A stretch of 64,000 nucleotides of DNA from Chelonoidis abingdonii (lineage: Eukaryota > Chordata > Testudines > Testudinidae). The notes beneath the pieces are model-generated. The model was given only the letters and a program-made list of their open reading frames with translations. It did no database searches and was not told where the DNA came from. Numbering within the stretch: the stretch's first letter is position 1; every line of letters begins with the position of its first letter. Positions 46,797-56,600 of this stretch are shown here, in pieces. Position numbers and translations under genes: made by a program. Location of the stretch: positions 12,572,401 through 12,636,400 of the forward strand of contig NC_133777.1 of the NCBI RefSeq assembly GCF_003597395.2, in the 5' to 3' direction.

Positions 46797-46979
46797 GTTC
46801 CAGATGAATATTTCTCTATTTTATTGGACTATCTGGAGGGGCTTAAAGGCAGTGCGCGAGATGTAACTATACAGAAAGCTGAAGCTCTTATGAAAGAGTG
46901 TGACAATTCAGATACAGAAGATCCAGACCTGTTGGAGAAGTGTGAGCGCATACGAAAAGTTTTACAGCTATTATCATGA
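46797..46979 (+). CDS. C7orf50: C7orf50 orthologue, terminal coding exon
   Basis: The exon follows the acceptor CTCTTCTTAAAG and reads 60 codons then TGA. The peptide starts V-P-D-E-Y-F, continues L-L-D-Y-L-E-G-L and [12 protein letters not shown], and ends I-R-K-V-L-Q-L-L-S, matching the C-terminus of human C7orf50 including the final L-L-S. The acidic insert ([10 protein letters not shown]) corresponds to the variable acidic linker before the last helix. The exon is intact. Together with the two upstream exons it gives about 150 residues of continuous frame across two introns, which excludes a processed pseudogene. Confidence 0.95.
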   Translation, partial: VPDEYFSILLDYLEGLKGSARDVTIQKAEALMKECDNSDTEDPDLLEKCERIRKVLQLLS

Positions 46980-47370
46980 AAATGTATAAACTTTGTCATT
47001 AGATTTCTAGATTCATCTGTCTCTACCATTGTATGGAGAGCAGGTGAAATGCAACAAATAACTTCTAAAAAAAAAATATGTAAATACATGTTTTTTTCAT
47101 TAAGAATTGTAATTATGATAAGATTTCATGTTTCAATTGTTCATTGTACAATATTTTAAAATCAATCATTAAACAGTTTATAAGGAGATTGTAATCAAAA
47201 CGAACCATAGTGTTTGCCCATTATTAAACATTCTATTTTGGCTCCATCAAGTAATTTTTGCATGTCTTGGAAATGAGTGGAAACATCCATCTCACTTTTA
47301 GTTCTTCATCCATCTCACTTTTAGCTATTAACTGAAGAGAGGAGCTTTGTGTCTCTTAATAAAAGCAAAA
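46980..47370 (+). promoter_or_regulatory. C7orf50: 3' UTR of the C7orf50 orthologue with candidate poly(A) signals
   Basis: AT-rich sequence follows the stop codon. ATTAAA hexamers occur at 47168-47173 and 47223-47228, and AATAAA at 47358-47363. The first gives a UTR of about 190-200 bases and is the most economical cleavage signal. Which one is used cannot be told without transcript ends. Confidence 0.45.
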
Positions 47371-47772
47371 ACAATCTAACCAACAGAAAGCCTGGAGGTT
47401 CTTTCACAAAGGGTAGTTTTAAAAGTGAATGTAAAGCACAGTGCTTTGTCAGCCAGCTATAATCTATCACTTTCAGCTTTAGCAGCATGTCATTTGGATT
47501 TGGGAAAGATCATTTTCAGTCTGTCGAACATGGGTTTATAACACATTTACTTATTAGCAATTTAAGCAAAGATCTGGAGATTGTCAGCTTTGTTAGTTTT
47601 CCTCTTGATATTTAAAGTTTTGTGGGTGTTTTATGACAATAGCTAGGTATTCGGAAAATGTAGAGACGTGAATAGTCCAAATCAGATGTCCATTGTGAAA
47701 TCACCCAATCATACCTTTAGTAAGATGCTATCCATAACAGGAAATGCTGTGTTATAACATTTTGTGTTCAGC
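47371..47772. other. Downstream of gene, nothing recognised
   Basis: AT-rich, no repeat termini. Confidence 0.4.
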
Positions 47773-47962
47773 CTGACAAATTACATCTTCATCTTTCACT
47801 TGTAATTGTTTTCCAGTTGAGTTAATCTGTATTCAGTTGCTTCAACTAGGGAACGTTTGTATCCTAGGAGAATGCTGAAGACCAGATTTTTATGCAAAAA
47901 ACAAGGACATTAATTACTCCAAAGTTTGAGATCTTCCTTTAATAACAATACTAATTGAGTAC
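47773..47962 (+). repeat. Unidentified repeat pair, copy C
   Basis: Aligns in the same orientation with 50950-51155: CTGACAAATTACAT, GAGTTAATCTG, then GGAGAATGCTGAAG / GGAAAATGCTGAAG, ATGCAAAA and ACATTAATTACTC recur in the same order with short indels. No coding frame, no known termini. Confidence 0.6.
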
Positions 47963-50010
47963 TTGTTCCTAACCAGCACTCATGACCTGATTCTCAAAAG
48001 GTTTTGTAATTACAGCATTTGGCTGGATTTTGACAACCTACACATACATGAATTGCTGTAGCTTTTGAAATATACAGCCAGTTATAAAAACAGCTTATAC
48101 ATAGTGACCTCTTTAAGACAATTATATTGGGAGCCAAAAATTTTGAGTGATCTAACATGTGTTGTTCTTATATGGTAACTATTATGGAATTTAACATAAT
48201 GGGTGAGCCAAGGTATAAGAAAGAGAGAACAAAACAACAGAGTGCCTGTTAATCCCCAGAGCAGAAACAGTAAGGACACACATGTTGCTTATGGACATTT
48301 TCTTTCTTACCAGTTGTGCTACCTAGCTCCCTTCTCATTCTCTCTAATTTTTCCCCTTCTTGCCATATCTTCATATCTATTGTTTTCCTTCATTTCCTCC
48401 TTTTTTGCATTTGCCCCACTCACTTCTCATTTGTATCCTTTTTCCATTTTTTTTTACTGCAAGCATAGGCGGCGGCAGATTAAAATTGAAATCAAACCAA
48501 ACCTGAAGAGCTCCATGCTTTCCCCCAAGATGAAGTTCAGTTGGAAGATAAAATGGGAAGCTCAAGAAGATATCCTCATCTCATAAACACTGGTTTTGCT
48601 TCTTCAGATGTGCACTCTGATGTCCGCTGGTCTCAGTATAGTTTACCATCCAAGATTATGCGAAGGCGGTAATATCACACCTCTTATATTTAGAGTAGCG
48701 TTCAGAATATGAAATAATCTGTGTTTTCTGTGCTAATGTGAAAAGGAGCAGTTCCATTTGCATGACTAGACTGTTGGCAAACTACCTTGAATGTATCTGA
48801 ATTTAGAACATAGGTTCTCCCTTTTTCCACTTAATTCACGTGACCCTAACATAGTCATAAGATTTCCTCCTGCCCCCAATAAGGATGGAAGGTCCCTTGT
48901 TTCCACTTGTTTCTTAAGAGGCCTTTCACCTTTGGATTGATGTAATTTGAAGGAATCTTGAACAGGGCCTGTCTGTAGATGACTGGATGCATGGCAAATT
49001 AGGTAGATGAAAGCATAGAGGCCACATGGCATGAAAGAAGGGCATGGAGACAGGTACACAAAGTCCTGCTATACCATATCCCAAATCACCAATCAGTGTT
49101 TAGGTGGCCTGTCTCATCTACTTTCTGCAGGAGGGTAAAGATGGGTGGAAGCCATTTAATTATACTAATAGTCCTACATGTATTTTAGAGCACAGTTGTC
49201 AATCAACTTGTTGTTCTACTTAATCTAATTCTATCACTGACCTATCTCAGAGAACGCCATTGTACCCATGTGCTGCCAGCTGGTCTGAGCTGATGTATGA
49301 GCACTGTTGGCTGTCTGGAAGACGAGGAGGTCCAGAGCCAACTGAATTGAGTTATTCACAGTAAATAACTGAGATGAAAAGCAACTGGATGAGATGGGGT
49401 TCAGAACAGCAAGTGGTGACACAAGGAACTAACGATCCTATATAATAAGGGCTGAGTCAATAATGGTAGGGTTGGTTCAGGGCAGAAAATATGCCCCTTT
49501 TATGATGGGGTTGACTGAATTCTAAAGACTTGCCCATTCATGCATCCAGTACCAAGGTACCATATAGTTCAGCAGAGAAGGGTGAGAAAGAACCAGAGAT
49601 GAGGGGTCTTCTGTACCAGGCATGTCTTTTGTTGTTGTTGTTGTTAGATTAATCAGTGTGGCTAGTTCTGAAGGGAGAGTGGGAGAAAGTGTTTTCTGGG
49701 TTTCTCTCAAAGCCAATGGTGATGGTTTTTTCTAGAGAAGTGATATAGTCTCATATAAGAGCAGAAATACCCATCTCCACCAAATCCCATTCCTTCCCTT
49801 TCCCCTCTTTTACACGGGCATCTTCTAAGCCATTCCCCAATACTAAGAATTATTAGGTAGAAGGAACCTAAAACTTCATGTATTGTATTGCTACTGTATA
49901 TTTATTAGCTTAAAGTTACCAGGCCTCTTAATTCCTCAGTGTTCTAAGTTCCATTTTCTGTCCAACACTAATTTAAACAGGAAAGGGCAAATTGTTGTCT
50001 TAGATTCTCT
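47963..50010. other. Intergenic, nothing recognised
   Basis: No exon or repeat identified apart from a TTG simple repeat near 49627-49646. Confidence 0.4.
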
Positions 50011-50305
50011 TAATAATACTTTGCACTTCTACAGACCCTTTCACTGGAGAATCTCACATTGATTTACGAACATGTCTTTCAGAACACTTGTAGGAAAGTA
50101 GGTCTATGTTGTTAGTCCCATTTTACAGATGAGAAGTCTTAGGCACAGAAGCACAGGAAGTTAGGTGCCTTAATACCTTTGAGGATCTAAGCCAGAGAGC
50201 TTGACCCAAGATCCCAAGGAAAGTTAATGGTGGTTCTGGCAATAGAACCCAGGGCTTCTGACTTGCCACCCTGTGCACTAGCCACTAAGCCATACTCCAG
50301 CTTCT
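50011..50305 (-). mobile_element. MIR-like SINE, reverse orientation
   Basis: Reads AATAATACTTTGCACTTCTACAG..., GTCCCATTTTACAGATGAGAAG...AGGCACAGAAGCACAGGAAGTTAGGTG, then GGCAATAGAACCCAGGGCTTCTGACTTGCC...CACTAGCCACTAAGCC. This is the reverse complement of an ancient MIR-class SINE. Confidence 0.75.
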
Positions 50306-50391
50306 TACGCAGTTGACTATTTTAAATGTTTGTTTGTTTAATACAGATAACAAGGCCTCCACTTCGATATTTTAAGTTCTAAAGTCTATAC

Positions 50392-50700
50392 CGGGGTAGA
50401 CAATCTATGGCACATGTGCTGAAGGCAGCACAGAAGCTGATTTTCAGTGACGCTCACAATGCCCAGGTCCTGGTCACCGGTCTGGGAGGCTCTGCATTTT
50501 AATTTAAGTTTAAATGAAGCTGCTTAAACATTTTGAAACCTTATTTACTTTACATACAACAATAGTTTAGATATATATGATAGACTTATAGAAAGAGACC
50601 TTCTAAAAACGTTACAATGTATGACTGGCACGCAAAACCTTAAATTAGAGTGAATAAATGAAGACTCGGCACACCACTTCTGACAGGTTGCCGACCTCTG
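50392..50700. mobile_element. Non-autonomous hAT element, 309 bp
   Basis: Starts CGGGGTAGACAATCTATGGC and ends GGTTGCCGACCTCTG. The perfect 8-bp duplication GTCTATAC is at 50384-50391 and 50701-50708. I recognise it as an abundant turtle element; the interior includes the AATAGTTTAGATATATATGATAGACTTATAG block. Confidence 0.9.
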
Positions 50701-50708
50701 GTCTATAC

Positions 50709-50949
50709 TTTCATTAAAATCTTGTAAGCAGTCTAGCCTATGCAAGGAATTCGGGTTTGTCACTTGTTCAGCTTTTTTGTCTCTATGATCATTTTAAAAT
50801 GTTCAGTATTTTATAGCACTTGTAGCTTAGATACTCAGCAAATGTGTTAATGTGAATTGACAAAATCACGTGTCTGCCTCTCTTTTAATCAGCCAATTGT
50901 ATTGTTAATAAAAATCAACTCCAAGACTAGAAGTAATAGTTTGTACTGA
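50709..50949. other. Intergenic, nothing recognised
   Basis: AT-rich sequence between a hAT and the repeat copy at 50950. Confidence 0.4.
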
Positions 50950-51155
50950 CTGACAAATTACATTTTCTTCTGCTTACTCTAATTGCCTTTCGACTGAGTT
51001 AATCTGCATTGTGTGGCTCTGACTAGGAGAATTTGTACACTAGGAAAATGCTGAAGTCAGGACTTCTCATGCAAAATATAAAAACATTAATTACTCAAAA
51101 TTGCTTAAAGCTGGAGATGTGCCTCTAATGACGATACTAATTACTAAAAATTTGA
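50950..51155 (+). repeat. Unidentified repeat pair, copy D
   Basis: Partner of 47773-47962, about 3.2 kb downstream; slightly longer because of insertions. The match ends around the TACTAATTA block. Confidence 0.6.
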
Positions 51156-52277
51156 CGCTGTAGAAGAGTTCTGTTTAATTTGGATGATCTCCACTGTGTG
51201 TTGTGCATCTTCTTGGTTATCTAGTGTGTGCCTTCACTTTTAATTTGTTACCATGGTTCTAAAATTACTAGGGAAATGGATTCTCCATCCTCGTTTAGGA
51301 AGCAGAAATTGTAGATATAGAATGTGTAGTTCATTTTTCACCCCATGCAGGATGACTCTGTTTTATTGGTTAATTTTAAAGAAGAGTGGACCTAGTCTGA
51401 TCTCACACCTTCTAGTTACTTAGAAATTCTTCTTCCTCCCACGCACTACATGGAACAGAGCAGAGCAACAGCCATTAAAAAAGAGCTATCCAGTGTCAAA
51501 CTTACGCATTTTTGGAGAACACCATGAAAGATATGAGTGCAGCTTAACCTACAGTGTTAAATGTACAGAATAAACCATCAGATAGTATATTCAGTCTATA
51601 AATAATTTACACACAAATAACTACAGGAAAGGAACCTGTGCAGTCATTAATTGCATGATCACATACTATTTTTTTTCCACTGAGTAAAACAGATCTCAAA
51701 CATTTTTAATTGGTGAAGCTCTGCATTTTCCACTTTCAAGAAGTCCATATCTTTTCCTGTTTCCAAAAATTAGATCTACATCATTATGCTGAAGCCATGA
51801 GAGTGACTGGGTGGGGGTCAATTCTGCACCATTGAAATCAATGGGAACTTTGCTATTGATTTCACTGGGCCCAGGATAAAGTCAGAGATGTCATTTGATT
51901 AAATGTTTAATTTTTTAAAAAAGCTTTCCAAAGTTCAGGATTTTGTTATTAATCTATAATCCAAATACTGAACTAGTGTTAATGAAACTAAACCAGGTTT
52001 TATCAGCATAAAACTTTCCTGTGGTTTAATCAGTTTTAGCCATGAGAGGTTTCATTTATGCCTTCCATCCTGTGCAGTAATTACAGTTATGGAGAAGTTA
52101 TTTATATCCCAGCAAATAAGGATCTTAATTGTTTGTTGTGATTCTAGTCATTCTAGGACACAACTTAATGTGCTTTTCCTTTTGTAAAGCAAGTTGGTTG
52201 TAGCAGTGATTTATAATTAGATTCTTCACAAGAATTTACATGGTAAAACTTCATCTATTCAGAAATTAGATTTTCTT
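51156..52277. other. Intergenic, one palindromic repeat
   Basis: 51822-51890 (CACCATTGAAATCAATGGGAAC...GATTTCACTGGGCCCAGG) is a member of the TCAATGG palindromic repeat group. The rest is featureless. Confidence 0.4.
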
Positions 52278-53306
52278 CTTCAAGTGCTTGCTTATATCGA
52301 TTCCAATTAGGTGAGTGCGCACCGCATGCACGATTGTCAGAGAATTTTTACCCTAGCAACACCCAGTGGGTCGGCTGTGGAGCCCCCTGGAGTGGTGCCT
52401 TCATGGCACTGGATATATACCCCTCTGACCCAGCGCCCCCTCAGTTCCTTCTTACCTCCCATGATGGTCATTGGAACTGTGGAGCTGTCCTCCACTCTCC
52501 CTAGCTTTTACTTCCCAGTTTGGATAATTGTTCTAGTTTTTATAGTTACATAGTAGTCTCGATAGTTGTAGAATTAGTTTGTAAATAAAGTTAGCAGGTT
52601 GGAAGGGGTTCCTTCCCCTTGCTCCCTGCATGCCGCCTGGCCTCATGCCCAAGACTTGAGGGTTTAAGCCGTGCTCAGCCTGTTCAAAGCCTATGCCAAT
52701 GGGAGACCCCCACAACTCTTGTTTAAAGTGCCTCGGGGAGTTTCACCAGGCCGAAAAGTGGAAGATCTGTAGAGCTTTCAGGCCCTGAACCAAAAAGGAG
52801 TGAGACTTTAGACTCAAGCAGCTCCTTATGGAGGCGGCCCTCAGCCCGATCCTCCTTCAGCACACCAATTTCCAGCACCGAGTGCCTCTGTGCACAGTGC
52901 TCCAGTGGCAACCTCAAGTACTGCACCGCAGGAAGACTCGGATAGAGACCCACGGCACCGGTCCTCGCCGGCACCACGTCCAGCGCAAGCACCTCGGTGC
53001 CATTCCCTGTCCCTGAGGCACAAGAGACCTCACAAGCTGGACGGGGCTGTCTCTCAACAACAGGCGCTGGCACCCCCTTTGCCAACCTTGGACTCGCATC
53101 CGGCACCAGAGCAACTGAAGGTACAGGTGCCGATATCGGCACCGTTGACTCTGGCACTGAGGGAAGAGCCAGAACCGGCTCAGGCTCAGGCACCACATCC
53201 CACCCGTGCAGTACAGTCAAGGGGCAAGCCAGCCCTAATATGTCCACCATCTCCAAGCAGGAACACTCGGCACCGCTTCTGATATTGGAGCAGGTCCCGG
53301 TGCCAC

Positions 53307-54912
53307 TTGCAGTCCCAGCACCTTTCTCTATCATGGCACCGGCTGTACTTGTGGCCCAGATCTTACTCCTGGCACTGTTCTGCCTTGCAGTACCGCTCTA
53401 GACCTCGGTACCATTTGAACTCCCGACACCGATCCTGGCACTGGTCAGGGCGCCAATCCTATTCAAGAAGCCGCTCCCGGCGCCGCTCCCGCTGGCAGTG
53501 TTCATTGCGATCCAGGTCTGGATCCTGGTACCAGCATGACCATCAGCACCATTCTCGATTCCAGTACCACTCCCCGGCACCACGCCGGCACCTCTCTCCT
53601 GTGGCCCGGCACCGCTTGGCACCATTCCCAGCAAAGTCGGCGCAGGCAAGCCCCGCACCACCCTGGCCCTCGCGCTCCGCCTCACGTTTTTCACAGTCAG
53701 ACAGCACATCACACTTGGCCTATCCCGCACCGGGCCAGACAGAGGATAACCTGGGTCAATGGCAGGACGAAGCCCAAGACCCTAGCCAGGAACCTGCACA
53801 ATGGTCCTTCTGGGCCCCGTGGGAGTACCACGAAGCCCAAGGGGTTCCATCCGGAGTCTCCTGCTCAGCCCATTCAGAGCCCTGAGTACCGGAGGTCACC
53901 ATCAGTCATCCCCCTCCAGGGGCTATGGAGGCATCTGCACCCACCCCAATGCAGGCCCCACACCCGGCACAGTGGATCCTAAGCATCAGGACCCCTCACA
54001 ACTGGACCTGCCACAGGATCCATTAGCCCCTGTAGCATCTTCCTCATCTTCTCCAGATGAGCCGGTGGCGGAAACAACAATCTCAGGTCCCCCTCCGATA
54101 GACCTACGTGCTCACCACGGCCTTCTACGTAAGATGGCACATAATATGGACCTCCAAGAGGAGGAGATAGTGAAGTGGGAGGACACGGTGGTGGACATCC
54201 TTTCAGCTGATGCCCAATCCCAGGTAGCATTGCCAATCATCCGCACCATCCAGGTCAACGCCAAGACAATATGGCAGACCCCTGCCTCTATTCCACCTAT
54301 GGCCAGAGGAGTAGAGAGAAAATACTTTGTTTCCTCTAAGGAGTATGACTACCTGTATGCTAACCCTCAGACGTGTTCACTGGTGGTGTCCTCAGTGAAT
54401 GCAAGGGAATGGCATAGTCAACAGGCTGCAGCGCCCAAATCTAAAGATGCCAAGCACCTCGATTTGTTTGGACGCAAAATTTACGCAGCAGGGGGCCTTC
54501 AGCAAACCAGCAAGCGCTTTTGAGCCGTTATGATTATAACTCGTGCAACTCCATGGGTAAATTTAAGGAGCTGATTCCACGAGAGACCAGGGATGAGTTT
54601 GGGGCTTTAGTGGAAGAGGGCAAAAAGGTGGCTAGGACCTCCTTACAGGCCTCCCTTGATGTAGCTGATTCTGTGGCTAGGACCCTGGCGTCGGGCATCA
54701 CTATGCGATGCATCTCCTGGCTTCAGGTATCTGGCTTACCGCCAGAGCTGCAACAAACCCTGCAGGATCTAGCATTTGATGGGCAGGGCCTATTCTCAGA
54801 TAAAATGGACTCTAGATTACAGAGCCTAAAAGACTCCAGAACCATCATGCACTCCCTGGGGATGCATGTCCCGGGTACCTGGCGCAAGCCCTTTAACCAC
54901 AGCCTCCTTTGA
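53307..54912 (+). pseudogene. DIRS gag-like ORF, frameshifted
   Basis: The first part (about 53307-53885) is rich in S-R, R-H and P, produced by many CGGCACC/CAGCACC words. The body continues at 53801-54523 with E-I-V-K-W-E-D-T-V-V-D-I-L and S-K-E-Y-D-Y-L-Y, and then shifts frame close to 54500. It resumes (about 54493-54912) with L-L-S-R-Y-D-Y-N, F-G-A-L-V-E-E-G and L-Q-A-S-L-D-V-A-D-S. This is the layout of DIRS gag proteins, whose role is to package the element RNA. The frame break makes it a pseudogene. Confidence 0.65.
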
Positions 54913-55543
54913 GCCGATGGCCACCTGTGTGCTCCTTTATCTATCTTTGAAGACAGCCTTCCTTATAGCCATCACTTCAGCAAGACACGTATCTGAAATC
55001 AGAGTCCTCACGTCTGAACCACCGTATACAGTTTTCCACAAAGACAAGGTGCAGCTTCACCCCTACCCTGCCTTCCTTCCCAAAGTGGTATCTACCTTTC
55101 ATGTCAACCAGGACATTTTCCTCCCAGTCTTTTATCCAAGGCCCCATGCAACCCGGCAGGAGCAACACATGCATTCCCTCAACGTTTGTAGGGCCCTCGT
55201 CTTTTATGTCAAGCATACAAAGCCGTTTAGGAAAACAACCTAGCTTTTCATTGCAGTGGCCGAACGGATGAAAGGCCTACCGGTCTCCTCACAGCGCATC
55301 TCCTCATGGATCACCTCTTGTATCCGTGCTTGTTACAACTTGGCTGGTGTCCTGACTCCGCATCTCACAGCTCGCTCCACGCGGGCCCAAGCCTCGTCGG
55401 CCACTTTCCAGGAGATCTGTAGAGCTGCTGTTTGGTCATCTGTACATAACTTTGCAGCTCACTACACGTTAGTTCAGCAGTCTAGAGACGATGACTCAGC
55501 GGTTCTGCACTCAGCGATGTCTCACTCCAACCCCACCGCCTAG
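54866..55543 (+). pseudogene. DIRS tyrosine recombinase, one in-frame stop
   Basis: The frame starting near 54905 reads L-K-T-A-F-L-I-A-I-T-S-A-R-H-V-S-E, the N-terminal arginine block of tyrosine recombinases. It continues F-L-P-K-V-V-S-T-F-H, then reaches a TAG at 55241-55243. The same frame goes on through S-S-Q-R-I-S-S-W-I, H-L-T-A-R-S-T-R-A-Q-A (the second arginine box) and A-V-W-S-S-V-H-N-F-A-A-H-Y. Such enzymes insert DIRS DNA circles without making target duplications. Apart from that stop, the frame is open to 55543. The start is missing because of the upstream deletion. Confidence 0.8.
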
Positions 55544-55591
55544 GTAAGGCTTGGGAGTCACCTAATTGGAATCGATATGAGCAAGCACTTA

Positions 55592-55661
55592 AATAAATGG
55601 TATTCTATTATTGTTTAACTGCGCGATTAATTTTTTAATTGCTTGACAGCCCTAAATATAA
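55592..55661 (+). mobile_element. hAT 3'-terminal fragment inside DIRS
   Basis: AAATAAATGGTATTCTATTATTG...CTTGACAGCCCT matches, on the opposite strand, the terminus at 56411-56510 (AGGGCTGTCGATTAATCGC...TTAATAGAATAC). About 70 bp only, interrupting the DIRS between the GCAAGCACTT and AAGACGATTACTC blocks. Confidence 0.6.
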
Positions 55662-55928
55662 GACGATTACTCTACCTATGTAACTTTGTTCTTTGAGATG
55701 TGTTGCTCATGTCCATTCCAAACCCGCCCTCCTTCCCCATTGTCGGAGTAGCCGGCAAGACAAAGAACTGAGGGGCACTGGGTCGGGAGGTTATATATCG
55801 CACCAATGAAGGCGCTACTCCACGAGATCAACAGCCAACCCACCGGGTGTTTGCTAGGGTAAAATTCTCTGATGATTAACGTGTACGCGCGGGACACACC
55901 TAATGGAAAGATAAATAGCAACACATCT

Positions 55929-56245
55929 TACAAATTGAATTGTACAGAAAATAACTGCGTTCAAAATAAAATATGTAAAACTTCAAGCCTACAAGTCCAC
56001 TATCTATTTCATGTTCAGCCAATCGCTCAGACAAACTAGTTTTATATTTGCAGGAGATAATGCTGCCCAATTCTTTGTCACAATGTACTGAAAGTGAGAA
56101 CAGGCGTTTGCATGGCACTGTTGTAGCCGCATTGCAAGATATTTACACGCCAGATGCGCTAAAGATTCATAGGTCCCTTCATGCTTCAACCACCATTCAG
56201 CCTCCATTCAGTCAACACTATACTTGGCAAACTTTCATTTAGCGC
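55929..56245 (-). pseudogene. hAT transposase C-terminal dimerisation domain
   Basis: On the minus strand the frame reads W-W-L-K-H-E-G-T-Y-E-S-L-A-H-L-A, and later A-A-L-S-P-A-N-I-K-L-V-C-L-S-D-W-L. These are the landmarks of the hAT-family C-terminal dimerisation domain, which lets transposase subunits multimerise. The usual middle P-C-E-R-L-F-S block is frame-damaged (C-H-A-N-A-C-S-H). The 3' UTR continues left to about 55929, where it stops exactly at the DIRS end. The N-terminal bulk of the transposase is absent. Confidence 0.75.
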
Positions 56246-56410
56246 AACTGCCTTCAAGCTCAAAAGCTAAGAGAAACCATTGGTTCAATTTGTCTCATAC
56301 TGAACGCGACTTCTAGGAATTGAACCCCACCTCCAGGACCTTGTTCAGTTCAGTATGTTTTGTTGCATACATGTTACCTAGCAGAAAACGAGTTTAATCA
56401 ATAAATATAA

Positions 56411-56600
56411 TTAGGGCTGTCGATTAATCGCAGTTAACTCATACGATCACCCAAAAAAATTAGTCACGATTAATCGCAGTTTTAATTGCAGCCATTAATA
56501 GAATACAATTGAAATTTATAATATTTAGATTTTTTCTACATTTTCAAATATTTGATTTCAGTTACACAACAGAATACAACGTGTACACTGCTCGCTTTTA
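56411..56600 (-). mobile_element. hAT 3' terminus, second piece
   Basis: TAGGGCTGTCGATTAATCGCAGTTAACTC... followed by AATAGAATACAATTGAAATTTATAATATTTAG and TACATTTTCAAATATTTGATTTCAG is the reversed 3' end of the same hAT family. It lies on the 5' side of the transposase fragment at 55929-56245, so the two are not simply one co-linear copy. Confidence 0.6.

Larger units (their letters stand above)
52278..55928 (+). mobile_element. DIRS retroelement, copy 2, lacking RT/RNase H
   Basis: Left terminal repeat 52278-52455 (CTTCAAGTGCTTGC...CAGTTCCTTCTTA) is inverted at 55758-55928. A short segment 55556-55590 (GAGTCACCTAATTGG...GCAAGCAC) is complementary to the outer left repeat, as expected for the DIRS internal complementary region. 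Between them are a GC-rich, SR-rich gag leader, a gag body in two frames and a tyrosine recombinase. RT and RNase H are gone, apparently by one deletion near 54880-54905. A short hAT terminus sits inside at 55592-55661. Confidence 0.85.

Noticed and set aside
52723..53401. A 203-codon minus-strand frame
   Set aside because: It is antisense to the DIRS gag leader, whose repeated CGGCACC words keep several frames open.
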